Shown piece by piece: positions 7,212 through 13,710 of a stretch of 13,710 nt of DNA. The DNA comes from JANYGA01 sp043743145 (GTDB lineage: Bacteria; Vulcanimicrobiota; Vulcanimicrobiia; Vulcanimicrobiales; Vulcanimicrobiaceae). The notes under the pieces were generated by a model that did not search any database, was not told the origin of the DNA, and saw nothing but the letters and a program-made list of their open reading frames with translations. The DNA lies in NCBI GenBank assembly GCA_043743145.1, contig JAYTXC010000221.1:1-13710 (forward strand), read 5' to 3'. Position numbers and translations under genes: made by a program. Each line of letters opens with the position of its first letter. Within the stretch, counting starts at the first letter, position 1.

Positions 7212-8879
7212 ATGTCCTACGTCTACACGATGCAACGCGTCGGCAAAACCGTGCCGCCGAAAAAGTATATTCTGCGCGATATTTCACTCAGTTTTTTCCC
7301 CGGCGCGAAGATCGGCATTCTCGGAACGAACGGATCGGGTAAGTCGACGCTCCTTCGCATCATGGCGGGTGTCGAAACGGAATTCGACGGCGAAGCAAAG
7401 GCGCAGAACAACCTGAGCATCGGGTATCTCGAACAAGAACCCAAACTCGATCCCGACAAGACGGTGCGCGAGATCGTCGAGGAAGCGCTCGGCCACGTGC
7501 TCGCGGCGCGCAAGCGTCTCGAAGAAGTGTATGCCGCCTATGGCGATCCCGATGCAAATTTCGATAAGCTTGCGAAAGAGCAGGAGCGCCTCGAAGCCGA
7601 AATCTTCGCCGCCGACGGCGACTCCCTCGATCAGCAACTCGAAATTGCGGCCGATGCGCTACGTCTCCCACCGTGGGATGCGAAGATCGGTCCGCTCTCG
7701 GGCGGCGAGAAGCGCCGCGTCGCGCTCTGCCGACTGCTGCTCTCGAAGCCGGGCATGCTGCTGCTCGACGAACCGACCAATCACCTCGATGCCGAGAGTG
7801 TCGAGTGGCTCGAAAAATATCTGCAGGCGTTTGCCGGCACCGTCGTCGCCGTCACGCACGACCGCTACTTTCTCGATAATGCGGCGGAATGGATCCTCGA
7901 ACTCGATCGCGGTCGCGGTATCCCTTTCAAGGGCAACTACAGTTCGTGGCTCGATCAGAAGCAGCAGCGTCTCGCCCAAGAAGAAAAAGAAGAGTCCGCG
8001 CGACAGAAGGCGCTCAAAAAAGAACTCGAGTGGGTCCGCACCAATGCGAAGGGCCAACAATCGAAAAACGCTTCGCGAATGGCGCGTTTCGAAGAGCTTT
8101 CGAGCTACGAATACCAAAAGACGAACGAGACGCAAGAAATCTTCGTCCCGGTCGCCGATCGGCTCGGCTCGCAGGTCATCGAGTTCAAAAACGTCTCGAA
8201 GAGTTACGGCGATCGCCTGCTCATGGACAACGTGAACTTCATTATTCCCGCAGGCGCGATCGTCGGCATCATCGGGCCCAACGGCGCGGGGAAGTCGACG
8301 ATGTTCCGCATGCTCTCGGGTTCCGAAACGCCCGACACGGGCGAGATAAAAATCGGCGCGACGGTCAACATGGCCGTTGTCGATCAGTCGCGTGAATCAC
8401 TCGACGACACGAAGACGGCTTGGGAAGCGATCAGCGGCGGTCGCGATTACATCATGGTCGGCAGGTTCGAAATGCCGTCGCGCCAGTATTTGGGTCGCTT
8501 CAACTTTAAAGGCGCCGATCAACAGAAACTCGTCGGGACGCTTTCGGGCGGCGAACGCGGCCGCTTGCATATGGCAAAGACGTTGCTGGCTGGCGCGAAC
8601 GTCTTGCTGCTCGACGAGCCTTCCAACGATCTCGATGTCGAAACGTTGCGCGCGCTCGAAGACGGCCTCTCGGAATTCGCGGGAACCGTTCTGGTGGTGA
8701 GTCACGATCGGTGGTTCCTCGATCGCATCGCGACGCACATCATCGCTTTCGAGGGCGATTCGAGCGTCTTTTATTTCGACGGAAACTACACGGAGTACGA
8801 AGCGAACAAACGGATGCGTCTTGGAGAAGAAGCCGCAAAGCCGCATCGTATCAAGTACAAACCGCTCACGATCAAATAG
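7212..8879 (+). CDS. ettA: Energy-dependent translational throttle protein EttA (ABC-F ATPase)
   Basis: A 555-residue ABC-F protein, exactly the length of E. coli EttA and alike along its whole length. EttA binds the ribosomal E site and gates entry into elongation according to the ATP/ADP ratio. Seen: first ATPase with Walker A G-T-N-G-S-G-K-S-T (38-46), signature L-S-G-G-E (from 162) and Walker B with Asp186-Glu187; a charged coiled linker (about 240-320, with the E-L-E-W-V-R element) that contacts tRNA; second ATPase with G-P-N-G-A-G-K-S-T (355-363), L-S-G-G-E (from 444) and Asp468-Glu469. There is no membrane domain. An AAGGA ribosome site at 7201-7205, 6 bases before the ATG, fixes the start. 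The second Walker B is followed by P-S-N-D instead of the common P-T-N-D, a mild change. It lies divergent from pabBC. Confidence 0.97.
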   Translation: MSYVYTMQRVGKTVPPKKYILRDISLSFFPGAKIGILGTNGSGKSTLLRIMAGVETEFDGEAKAQNNLSIGYLEQEPKLDPDKTVREIVEEALGHVLAARKRLEEVYAAYGDPDANFDKLAKEQERLEAEIFAADGDSLDQQLEIAADALRLPPWDAKIGPLSGGEKRRVALCRLLLSKPGMLLLDEPTNHLDAESVEWLEKYLQAFAGTVVAVTHDRYFLDNAAEWILELDRGRGIPFKGNYSSWLDQKQQRLAQEEKEESARQKALKKELEWVRTNAKGQQSKNASRMARFEELSSYEYQKTNETQEIFVPVADRLGSQVIEFKNVSKSYGDRLLMDNVNFIIPAGAIVGIIGPNGAGKSTMFRMLSGSETPDTGEIKIGATVNMAVVDQSRESLDDTKTAWEAISGGRDYIMVGRFEMPSRQYLGRFNFKGADQQKLVGTLSGGERGRLHMAKTLLAGANVLLLDEPSNDLDVETLRALEDGLSEFAGTVLVVSHDRWFLDRIATHIIAFEGDSSVFYFDGNYTEYEANKRMRLGEEAAKPHRIKYKPLTIK

Positions 8880-8920
8880 CGACGAGCGGAGCCGTCACGC
8901 GCGATAGCCAATTCGCCGGT

Positions 8921-11449
8921 ATGATGGTTCCGCGGTTTTTCATGTGCTTGGTCGCGATCTTTGCGGTCGTAACCGGGGTCGGGCGTGCCGCAAGTGCGGA
9001 GGGACCCGTGGCATACGCGACCTTCGTCAAAGGTGCGACACCCGAACGCGGGCTCTTTACGATCTGGCGCAAAGACGGCAAACTCTACATCGAACTTGCC
9101 GCGAACCAACTCAATCGAGAATTCGTGCAGACGATCGTTCCCGCATCGGGTGTTGGCGGCCAAGGCGTCGTGTATGGGAACACCGATCACTTACCGACCG
9201 AACTCGTGCGCTTCGAACGGACGGGTAATAACGTCGCGATCGTCTGGCCGAGTCCGTATTTCGTCGCGCCCCACGAACCGTCGGCGCAACGTGCGATTGC
9301 GGGAAGTTTCGCGCGCACGATCGTCGCGCTCGCGCCGATCGCCGCCGTCGATGCAAAAACGGGCGCCGTCGTCATGGACGCCGCAGCCTACCTCGACGAT
9401 CAGCTTAACCTCAAAGCCATCCTCAAAGCCAATATTCACGACCAGCCCAAAGCCGATGCCTACGTCCTTGATAAAGAACGCAGTTACTTCGGCATCACGA
9501 AGGCCTTTCCGAAAAATATCGTGATTCACGCATTGCAGACGTGGAACTCCGAAGAGCAGCGCATCGCCGATGTGTTGCCGGATCCGCGTCATGTCGGCAT
9601 CGACGTCGTCTACAACATCGCTGAATCCCCCGGATCGAGCGATTACAAGCCGCGCTATGCCTACGACCGAGTCGGTATCTACGACGATATCTATCTCACG
9701 TACGATAACGATGAGGTTCTCTCGCGGAAACTCCGCTACGTCGTGCGCTGGAATCTGCAGCCGTCGGATCCGAGCAGAGCGCTTTCACCCGCGACGCATC
9801 CGATGGTGTTTTACATGAGCAACACCATTCCCGAACGCTACCGCCCGGCGATTCGCGCAGGCGTCCTAAAGTGGAATGCGGCCTTCGAGAAAATCGGCAT
9901 CAGCGATGCCCTCCAAGTGCGCGACCAACCCACGAGTCCGGATTGGGACGCCGACGACATTCGCTACAACGTGCTTCGTTGGGTGACGGAGTACCGAGCG
10001 AGTTTTGGCGCCGATTCACAAACGCTCTACGATCCACGCACGGGCGAAGAGTTTCGCACCGGGATCCTCATCTCGGCCGATGTGCCGATGGGTGCGCTTC
10101 GCGAATGGACGCACATCATCGATCCCGTTCGCTTCGGTCGCGTGAGCGATCCCATGCCACAGAAGTTCCTGGACGACACGTGGCTCTCGGTCATCATGCA
10201 CGAAACGGGTCACAATCTCGGCATGCAACACAATTTCATCGGCTCGCGCGCGTATACGGCAAAACAACTTCAGGACACGAGCTTCACGGCGAAGTTCGGC
10301 ATCGCGTCGACGGTCATGGAATACGCTCCGACCAATCTCTGGCCGCGCGCGTACGGGCAAGGCGATTACGAACAGACGGCACTGGGGCCGTACGACTATT
10401 ACGCGATGAAGTGGACGTACGGTCGCATCCCTGGCGCGAAGACGCCCGAAGACGAGATCCCCACCCTCACGAAATGGGCGAGCGTCTGGAGCGATCCGCT
10501 GTACCGATACGCCTCCGACGAAGACGTGAGCTGGAGCAACGGGCACGCTTCGGACCCGCGCGTCGAACAGGGCATCCTCACGAACGATCCGCTCGCGTGG
10601 TGCGACGTGCAACTTAAGATGAATCGCGATCTCCTCGGTGAGCTCGGCGCGTATTTTCCCCGTCCGGGTGGCGCATACGAAGAAATGAGCGATGCATTTC
10701 GCGACGTGCTCGGTCGCTATCGCGGATGCGCGGAGATGCCGACGCATTACATCGGCGGCCAATACGTCTCGCGCGCGCATCGCGGCGACCCGCAAGCGGA
10801 ACCCGCAGTCGTTCCCGTACCCTTCGCACTTCAGAAAAGCGCGTTTGCGCTCTTGGACCGTTACCTTTTTGCCGCCGATGCATTTCGGATCTCGCCCCAG
10901 TTGCGGACGTCGCTCGGATATACCGAGTGGTCGGGTTACGGATACGTCGCGCTCGAAGGCTACGGTAATCTGCCGCAGTTCGCATACAGCCCACCCGAAC
11001 GCCACGACGTTCCCGTTGCCGAAGAGATCGCCGTAATGCAATCGGCAGCGATAAAACAGATGTTCTTACCGATCGTGCTCGCGCGTGTCGCCGATGCAGC
11101 TGCGGAGACGACCTCGGGCCGTGCGATGCACTTGAGCGATCTCTTCGATTGGATGCACGCGAGCGTTTTCACCGAACTTCGTGGGCCCGCATCGCGGCCG
11201 GTGAATGCCCTCCGTCGCACGCTACAGCAAAGCTACGTCGATACGCTCGTGGCGCTACTCACCAAGCCCGACGCCCACGCACCGACCGATGCACGTGCGC
11301 TCGCGCGAGCGGAACTCGTCGCGTTGCAAGGCGAAACGGCGCGTGCCGGACACGGATCGCGAATCGATCGCGAAACGCGTGCGCATCTCGCGGACTTGCA
11401 CGCGCGCATTCATGAGGCGCTTCACACGGATCACCCCGAGAAAACGTGA
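8921..11449 (+). CDS. Secreted zinc-dependent metalloprotease (DUF5117/DUF4953-type metzincin)
   Basis: An 842-residue exported protein. The N-terminus has a signal peptide (R5, hydrophobic 6-21, A-S-A at 24-26 as probable cleavage site). The catalytic centre is a complete metzincin motif: His427-Glu428-x-x-His431-x-x-G-x-x-His437, with a Met-turn (S-T-V-M-E-Y, Met466) about 30 residues later. The region from about 30 to 250 resembles the DUF5117-like N-terminal part of this family; from about 250 to 620 it is the DUF4953-like peptidase; the remainder is mostly helical and ends in a charged Ala/Arg/His-rich segment. Family members are uncharacterised; peptidase activity is inferred from the motif. 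ATG 8921 is chosen because the signal peptide begins there; the frame upstream overlaps ettA. The ribosome site is weak. The stop overlaps the next start as GTGA. Confidence 0.92.
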   Translation: MMVPRFFMCLVAIFAVVTGVGRAASAEGPVAYATFVKGATPERGLFTIWRKDGKLYIELAANQLNREFVQTIVPASGVGGQGVVYGNTDHLPTELVRFERTGNNVAIVWPSPYFVAPHEPSAQRAIAGSFARTIVALAPIAAVDAKTGAVVMDAAAYLDDQLNLKAILKANIHDQPKADAYVLDKERSYFGITKAFPKNIVIHALQTWNSEEQRIADVLPDPRHVGIDVVYNIAESPGSSDYKPRYAYDRVGIYDDIYLTYDNDEVLSRKLRYVVRWNLQPSDPSRALSPATHPMVFYMSNTIPERYRPAIRAGVLKWNAAFEKIGISDALQVRDQPTSPDWDADDIRYNVLRWVTEYRASFGADSQTLYDPRTGEEFRTGILISADVPMGALREWTHIIDPVRFGRVSDPMPQKFLDDTWLSVIMHETGHNLGMQHNFIGSRAYTAKQLQDTSFTAKFGIASTVMEYAPTNLWPRAYGQGDYEQTALGPYDYYAMKWTYGRIPGAKTPEDEIPTLTKWASVWSDPLYRYASDEDVSWSNGHASDPRVEQGILTNDPLAWCDVQLKMNRDLLGELGAYFPRPGGAYEEMSDAFRDVLGRYRGCAEMPTHYIGGQYVSRAHRGDPQAEPAVVPVPFALQKSAFALLDRYLFAADAFRISPQLRTSLGYTEWSGYGYVALEGYGNLPQFAYSPPERHDVPVAEEIAVMQSAAIKQMFLPIVLARVADAAAETTSGRAMHLSDLFDWMHASVFTELRGPASRPVNALRRTLQQSYVDTLVALLTKPDAHAPTDARALARAELVALQGETARAGHGSRIDRETRAHLADLHARIHEALHTDHPEKT

Positions 11450-12036
11450 GCGCAGCCGAACGCACGCATCGTGGTGCTGCGTTTGGTGTGGCGTTCGCAG
11501 AACTCGCTGCACGTGTCGAGGGGCGGACGGGGCCCCAAGGGCGCAGGCTTTGCGCATGGTGCGAGACCGAACTCGGGGCCCGGCGGCGCGTGTGGTGTCG
11601 CGATGCGTGCGCCGACGCATTTTGGGATTCGGCGACATGGCGCGGTTTGCGGTCGCAAGTCGCGCGCCGAGATCGCGGCATTTGCCGCATCTGTCGGACC
11701 GATTGTCGTCAGATCCGTCGAGAATACGCGGCGCTACCCGCGGCAAAACGGGCAGCCTACGCGCGTCGCTACGAAATTCCCAAACGCCGACTGCGCAAGA
11801 CGTGGTGGGACGCCGACCATATCGCGCCGATTGCCGAGGGCGGCAAAAATGAGCTCGGCAACCTCCGCACGCTCTGCATTCGGTGTCACAAGGCGGAGAC
11901 CAAAGCGCTCGCTTTGCGTCGTGCCTTGGCACGGCGGGCTCCAGCTCCCGTCGATCTCCTCGCCCGCGCGAACGCCTTGCTCGACGGCATCACACGGGCG
12001 GGCTCGCGAGAGCGGCGGTCTAATGACCACACATGA
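11446..12036 (+). CDS. HNH endonuclease with N-terminal four-cysteine zinc knuckle
   Basis: A 196-residue basic protein. The HNH core is clear: Asp124-His125 in D-A-D-H-I-A-P-I, the central Asn139 in N-E-L-G-N-L, and the final His148 in C-I-R-C-H-K. Structural zinc ligands are Cys80 and Cys83 (C-R-I-C) with Cys144 and Cys147. A separate N-terminal knuckle has Cys36, Cys39, Cys51 and Cys55. The linker at about 88-118 is strongly positive, and the C-terminus (150-196) is Ala/Arg-rich. It would cut or nick DNA in the cytoplasm; its target is unknown, and no methyltransferase, terminase, intron or integrase lies nearby. The GTG start at 11446 overlaps the metalloprotease stop as GTGA, and its own stop overlaps the next start as ATGA, so translation of all three is probably linked. 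Confidence 0.9.
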   Translation: MSAAERTHRGAAFGVAFAELAARVEGRTGPQGRRLCAWCETELGARRRVWCRDACADAFWDSATWRGLRSQVARRDRGICRICRTDCRQIRREYAALPAAKRAAYARRYEIPKRRLRKTWWDADHIAPIAEGGKNELGNLRTLCIRCHKAETKALALRRALARRAPAPVDLLARANALLDGITRAGSRERRSNDHT

Positions 12037-12980
12037 GCGTTAAAGCACAATTTCCGGCCGAGCAATCCGCTTCGGGTGAATTCCAGCGGCAGGGTGACGC
12101 TTTTGGTGGGCGCGTCTCCGCGCATGAAGGTGCGCTCTTTCCCGTGATCGCCAAACGCTATCATCTCTACGTCTCGCTTGCTTGCCCCTGGGCGCATCGC
12201 ACGATCATCGTACGCGCATTGCAAGGCCTCGACGATGCGATCGGCATGACCGTCCTCGACCCGATCCGCAACGACGAAGACGGCTGGACATTTCGCGAAG
12301 GGCGCGGCCACACGATCGATCCGATCAATGGCTTCGCCTATCTCCGCGATGCCTACCTCGCGACCGATTCGAGCTATCGCGGGCGCGTAACCGTCCCCGT
12401 GTTGTGGGATACGCAGACGCATCGTATCGTCTCCAATAACGACGACGACATCATGCGCATGTTCGAGACGGACTTTACTTCACTTGCGAAGCATCCGCAC
12501 GACTTTTATCCCAAAGAACACCGCGCCGAGATCGACGCGCTCAATGCGACGATCTATCGCGACGTCAACAACGGGGTCTATCGCGCGGGCTTCGCATCGA
12601 CGCAGGCGGCGTACGAGCCACCGGTGCGACGACTTTTCGAGCGACTCGACGAACTCGATGCGCGTTTGGCGACACGACGCTATCTTTTCGGCGCGGCACC
12701 CCTCGAAACGGATTGGCGGCTCTTCGTAACGCTCGTGCGCTTCGATGCGGTCTACGTCGGGCATTTCAAATGCAATCTGCGCCGCATCGCCGACTATCCC
12801 CATCTCTCGGGATATCTCCGCGATCTGTACCAAACCGACGGAATCGCGGGGACGGTCGATTTCGACCACATCAAACGCCACTATTACGCGACGCACGATG
12901 AGCTCAATCCCACGCGTATCGTACCGCTCGGCCCGCTCCTCGATCTCGACGCGCCGCACGGCCGCGAGCACCTCGCCTGA
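12033..12980 (+). CDS. yqjG: Xi-class glutathione transferase / glutathionyl-hydroquinone reductase (YqjG/ECM4 family)
   Basis: A 315-residue cytosolic protein, close in length to E. coli YqjG (about 328) and similar along its whole length. The family reduces glutathionyl-hydroquinones and related conjugates through a catalytic cysteine. Seen: Cys51 in V-S-L-A-C-P-W-A-H-R, the R-V-T-V-P-V-L-W cis-Pro strand, N-N-G-V-Y-R-A-G-F-A, the tyrosine-rich V-Y-V-G-H-F-K-C segment and N-F-D-H-I-like V-D-F-D-H-I-K-R-H-Y-Y near the end. In the thioredoxin half, where the family reads S-N-E-S, this protein reads Ser134-Asn135-Asn136-Asp137-Asp138-Asp139. The Glu-Ser pair that normally holds the gamma-glutamyl group of glutathione is thus absent, and the thiol cofactor is uncertain. 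ATG 12033 overlaps the HNH stop (ATGA). It is the last gene of the overlap chain. Confidence 0.94.
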   Translation: MSVKAQFPAEQSASGEFQRQGDAFGGRVSAHEGALFPVIAKRYHLYVSLACPWAHRTIIVRALQGLDDAIGMTVLDPIRNDEDGWTFREGRGHTIDPINGFAYLRDAYLATDSSYRGRVTVPVLWDTQTHRIVSNNDDDIMRMFETDFTSLAKHPHDFYPKEHRAEIDALNATIYRDVNNGVYRAGFASTQAAYEPPVRRLFERLDELDARLATRRYLFGAAPLETDWRLFVTLVRFDAVYVGHFKCNLRRIADYPHLSGYLRDLYQTDGIAGTVDFDHIKRHYYATHDELNPTRIVPLGPLLDLDAPHGREHLA

Positions 12981-13006
12981 GCCTCGGGCGAAACTTCTGG
13001 CGACGT

Positions 13007-13033
13007 GGGAACCCTGGAGCGAGCGGCCTCGTT
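13007..13033 (+). promoter_or_regulatory. Candidate ECF-sigma-type promoter before the His-rich protein gene
   Basis: GGGAAC at 13007-13012 and GTT at 13031-13033 are 18 bases apart, matching the GGGAA-N18-GTT pattern of SigR/SigE-like ECF promoters. It lies in the 74-bp gap after yqjG, just upstream of the ribosome site at 13043-13047. A start point around 13040 would leave a very short leader. This is a pattern match only. Confidence 0.35.
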
Positions 13034-13054
13034 CTCCCGTTCGGAGGTTCTTTT

Positions 13055-13546
13055 ATGACGCACTCATTGGCCCGGCCCCGAACGAATTCGCGCTTTACGG
13101 CGCTCGTCGCGGCTTTTACGCTCTTCGCGATGCTCGTGGGCATGGCGCCGCGCCCGGCAAAAGCCGACAGCGCATCGACGACGGCGGTCTTGCTTGGCGG
13201 CGCCGCAGCCGTTGCCGCGATTCTCATTTCAAACAACATTCGCAAGAAACAGCAACAGGCGAATACGCCGGTCGGTCGCACACAAGATGGCGGCACGATC
13301 CTCGGTGATGGTCGCATCGTGTACCCGAATGGCGATATTCTTCGCACGGGGAACAACGGCCAACCGTGCACCTTCGACGGCTTCGGCGTGCCGTGCAACA
13401 ACAACCCGACCGTTTATTACCCGCGCGATTACAACGGCGGTCGTCATGATAATGGCCATCATTACGGTCGGTACAAGCATCACCACCATGATGATGACGA
13501 CAACCAGGGCGATGAGGGCAATCACGGCCACGGTCACGACGACTAA
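13055..13546 (+). CDS. Exported small protein with His/Asp-rich C-terminal tail, function unknown
   Basis: A 163-residue protein I do not recognise. It has a signal peptide (basic 6-13, hydrophobic 15-30, A-K-A at 35-37 as likely cleavage site), then a second hydrophobic stretch (43-60) rich in Ala, Gly, Leu and Ile that could anchor it in a membrane. A short basic/Gln stretch (K-K-Q-Q-Q) follows. The middle (75-120) holds small G-D-G and Y-P-N-G-D turns and two cysteines, Cys105 and Cys114, which may pair. From about 131 the tail is dominated by His, Asp and Gly, with four His followed by four Asp near 142-149 and about ten His in all. It could bind Ni, Zn, Cu or Co outside the cytoplasmic membrane; that is inference. 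Start: GGAGG at 13043-13047, 7 bases before ATG. An intrinsic terminator follows. Confidence 0.85.
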   Translation: MTHSLARPRTNSRFTALVAAFTLFAMLVGMAPRPAKADSASTTAVLLGGAAAVAAILISNNIRKKQQQANTPVGRTQDGGTILGDGRIVYPNGDILRTGNNGQPCTFDGFGVPCNNNPTVYYPRDYNGGRHDNGHHYGRYKHHHHDDDDNQGDEGNHGHGHDD

Positions 13547-13574
13547 ATCGCTTCGTCGCATACGATAGAGAAGA

Positions 13575-13606
13575 AGCTCGACGGATCACTCCGCCGGGCT
13601 TTTTTT
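13575..13606 (+). terminator. Rho-independent terminator after the His-rich protein gene
   Basis: An 11-bp stem, AGCTCGACGGA (13575-13585) with TCCGCCGGGCT (13590-13600), has one wobble pair and one A-C mismatch, a TCAC loop and an immediate run of seven T (13600-13606). It lies 28 bases after the stop at 13546. Confidence 0.9.
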
Positions 13607-13621
13607 CCGAGATCGAAGACC

Positions 13622-13627
13622 GGGAGG
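13622..13627 (+). promoter_or_regulatory. Ribosome binding site deciding a TTG start
   Basis: GGGAGG lies 9 bases upstream of TTG 13637, a good spacing, but 30 bases upstream of the in-frame ATG 13658, too far. It therefore favours the TTG. Confidence 0.55.
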
Positions 13628-13636
13628 CTCTACGTA

Positions 13637-13710
13637 TTGCTGCGAACTTCAATAAAGATGAACCGCTGCGCAATCGTCCTCTCCCTCATTACGGTGCCGA
13701 TGCTCGGCGC
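13637..13710 (+). CDS. 5' end of an exported protein (signal peptide only), cut by the window edge
   Basis: From TTG 13637 the frame is open to the window end: about 24 residues reading M-L-R-T-S-I-K-M-N-R followed by the hydrophobic stretch C-A-I-V-L-S-L-I-T-V-P-M-L-G. A basic N-region plus hydrophobic core is typical of a Sec signal peptide or a first membrane segment. The alternative start ATG 13658 keeps the hydrophobic core but has no ribosome site at proper spacing. Nothing can be said about the mature protein. It begins only 30 bases after the T-run of the preceding terminator, leaving little room for an independent promoter. Confidence 0.5.
   Translation, partial: MLRTSIKMNRCAIVLSLITVPMLG

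Noticed and set aside
10016..11041. Long minus-strand frame (341 codons) opposite the metalloprotease
   Set aside because: It lies opposite the catalytic region of a clear gene and has no recognisable motif or ribosome site.
13017..13038. Possible imperfect hairpin before the His-rich protein gene
   Set aside because: The arms need a two-base bulge or wobble pairing, and the sequence overlaps the better-supported promoter pattern.

Overview
The window is GC-rich bacterial chromosome (roughly 60-63% G+C by eye), about 95% coding, with even codon use throughout. I see no tRNA, rRNA, CRISPR array, insertion sequence, prophage or attachment site. The genes are housekeeping and metabolic, with tight spacing and several ATGA/GTGA start-stop overlaps. 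The organism cannot be named from these genes. The style (GC-rich, abundant CGATCG-type words, secreted DUF5117-type metzincin, His-rich secreted orphan) is reminiscent of soil lineages such as Eremiobacterota/WPS-2, but that is a weak guess.

Layout. Positions 1-717 (+) hold the 3' part of an alpha/beta-hydrolase. It converges on a D-2-hydroxyacid dehydrogenase (778-1728, -). From a short divergent gap an operon runs right: a type I DAHP synthase (1809-2867, GTG start), a gamma-class carbonic anhydrase-like protein (2864-3445, ATGA overlap) and a nitronate-monooxygenase-like flavoprotein fused to a C-terminal NTF2/SnoaL-like domain (3448-4812). A GC hairpin fills the 27-bp convergent gap to a leftward operon: a fused PabB-PabC enzyme (5354-7129, -) followed after 4 bp by a secreted thioredoxin-like protein (4840-5349, -).

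Divergent from pabBC lies ettA (7212-8879, +). Next comes a chain joined by 4-bp overlaps: a secreted zinc metalloprotease (8921-11449), an HNH endonuclease (11446-12036, GTG start) and a xi-class glutathione transferase/glutathionyl-hydroquinone reductase (12033-12980). A separate small gene (13055-13546) with a strong ribosome binding site encodes an exported protein with a His/Asp-rich tail and is closed by a clear intrinsic terminator. A last gene, probably starting at TTG 13637, begins with a signal peptide and runs off the window.

DAHP synthase feeds chorismate synthesis, and PabBC draws chorismate toward 4-aminobenzoate and folate, so the centre of the window touches both ends of one pathway on opposite strands. 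The most interesting points are the flavoprotein-NTF2 fusion, the changed Glu-Ser glutathione-binding pair in the xi-class transferase, the metzincin/HNH/transferase overlap chain, and the His/Asp-tail protein with an ECF-like promoter candidate. I did not find a clearly new multi-gene system.
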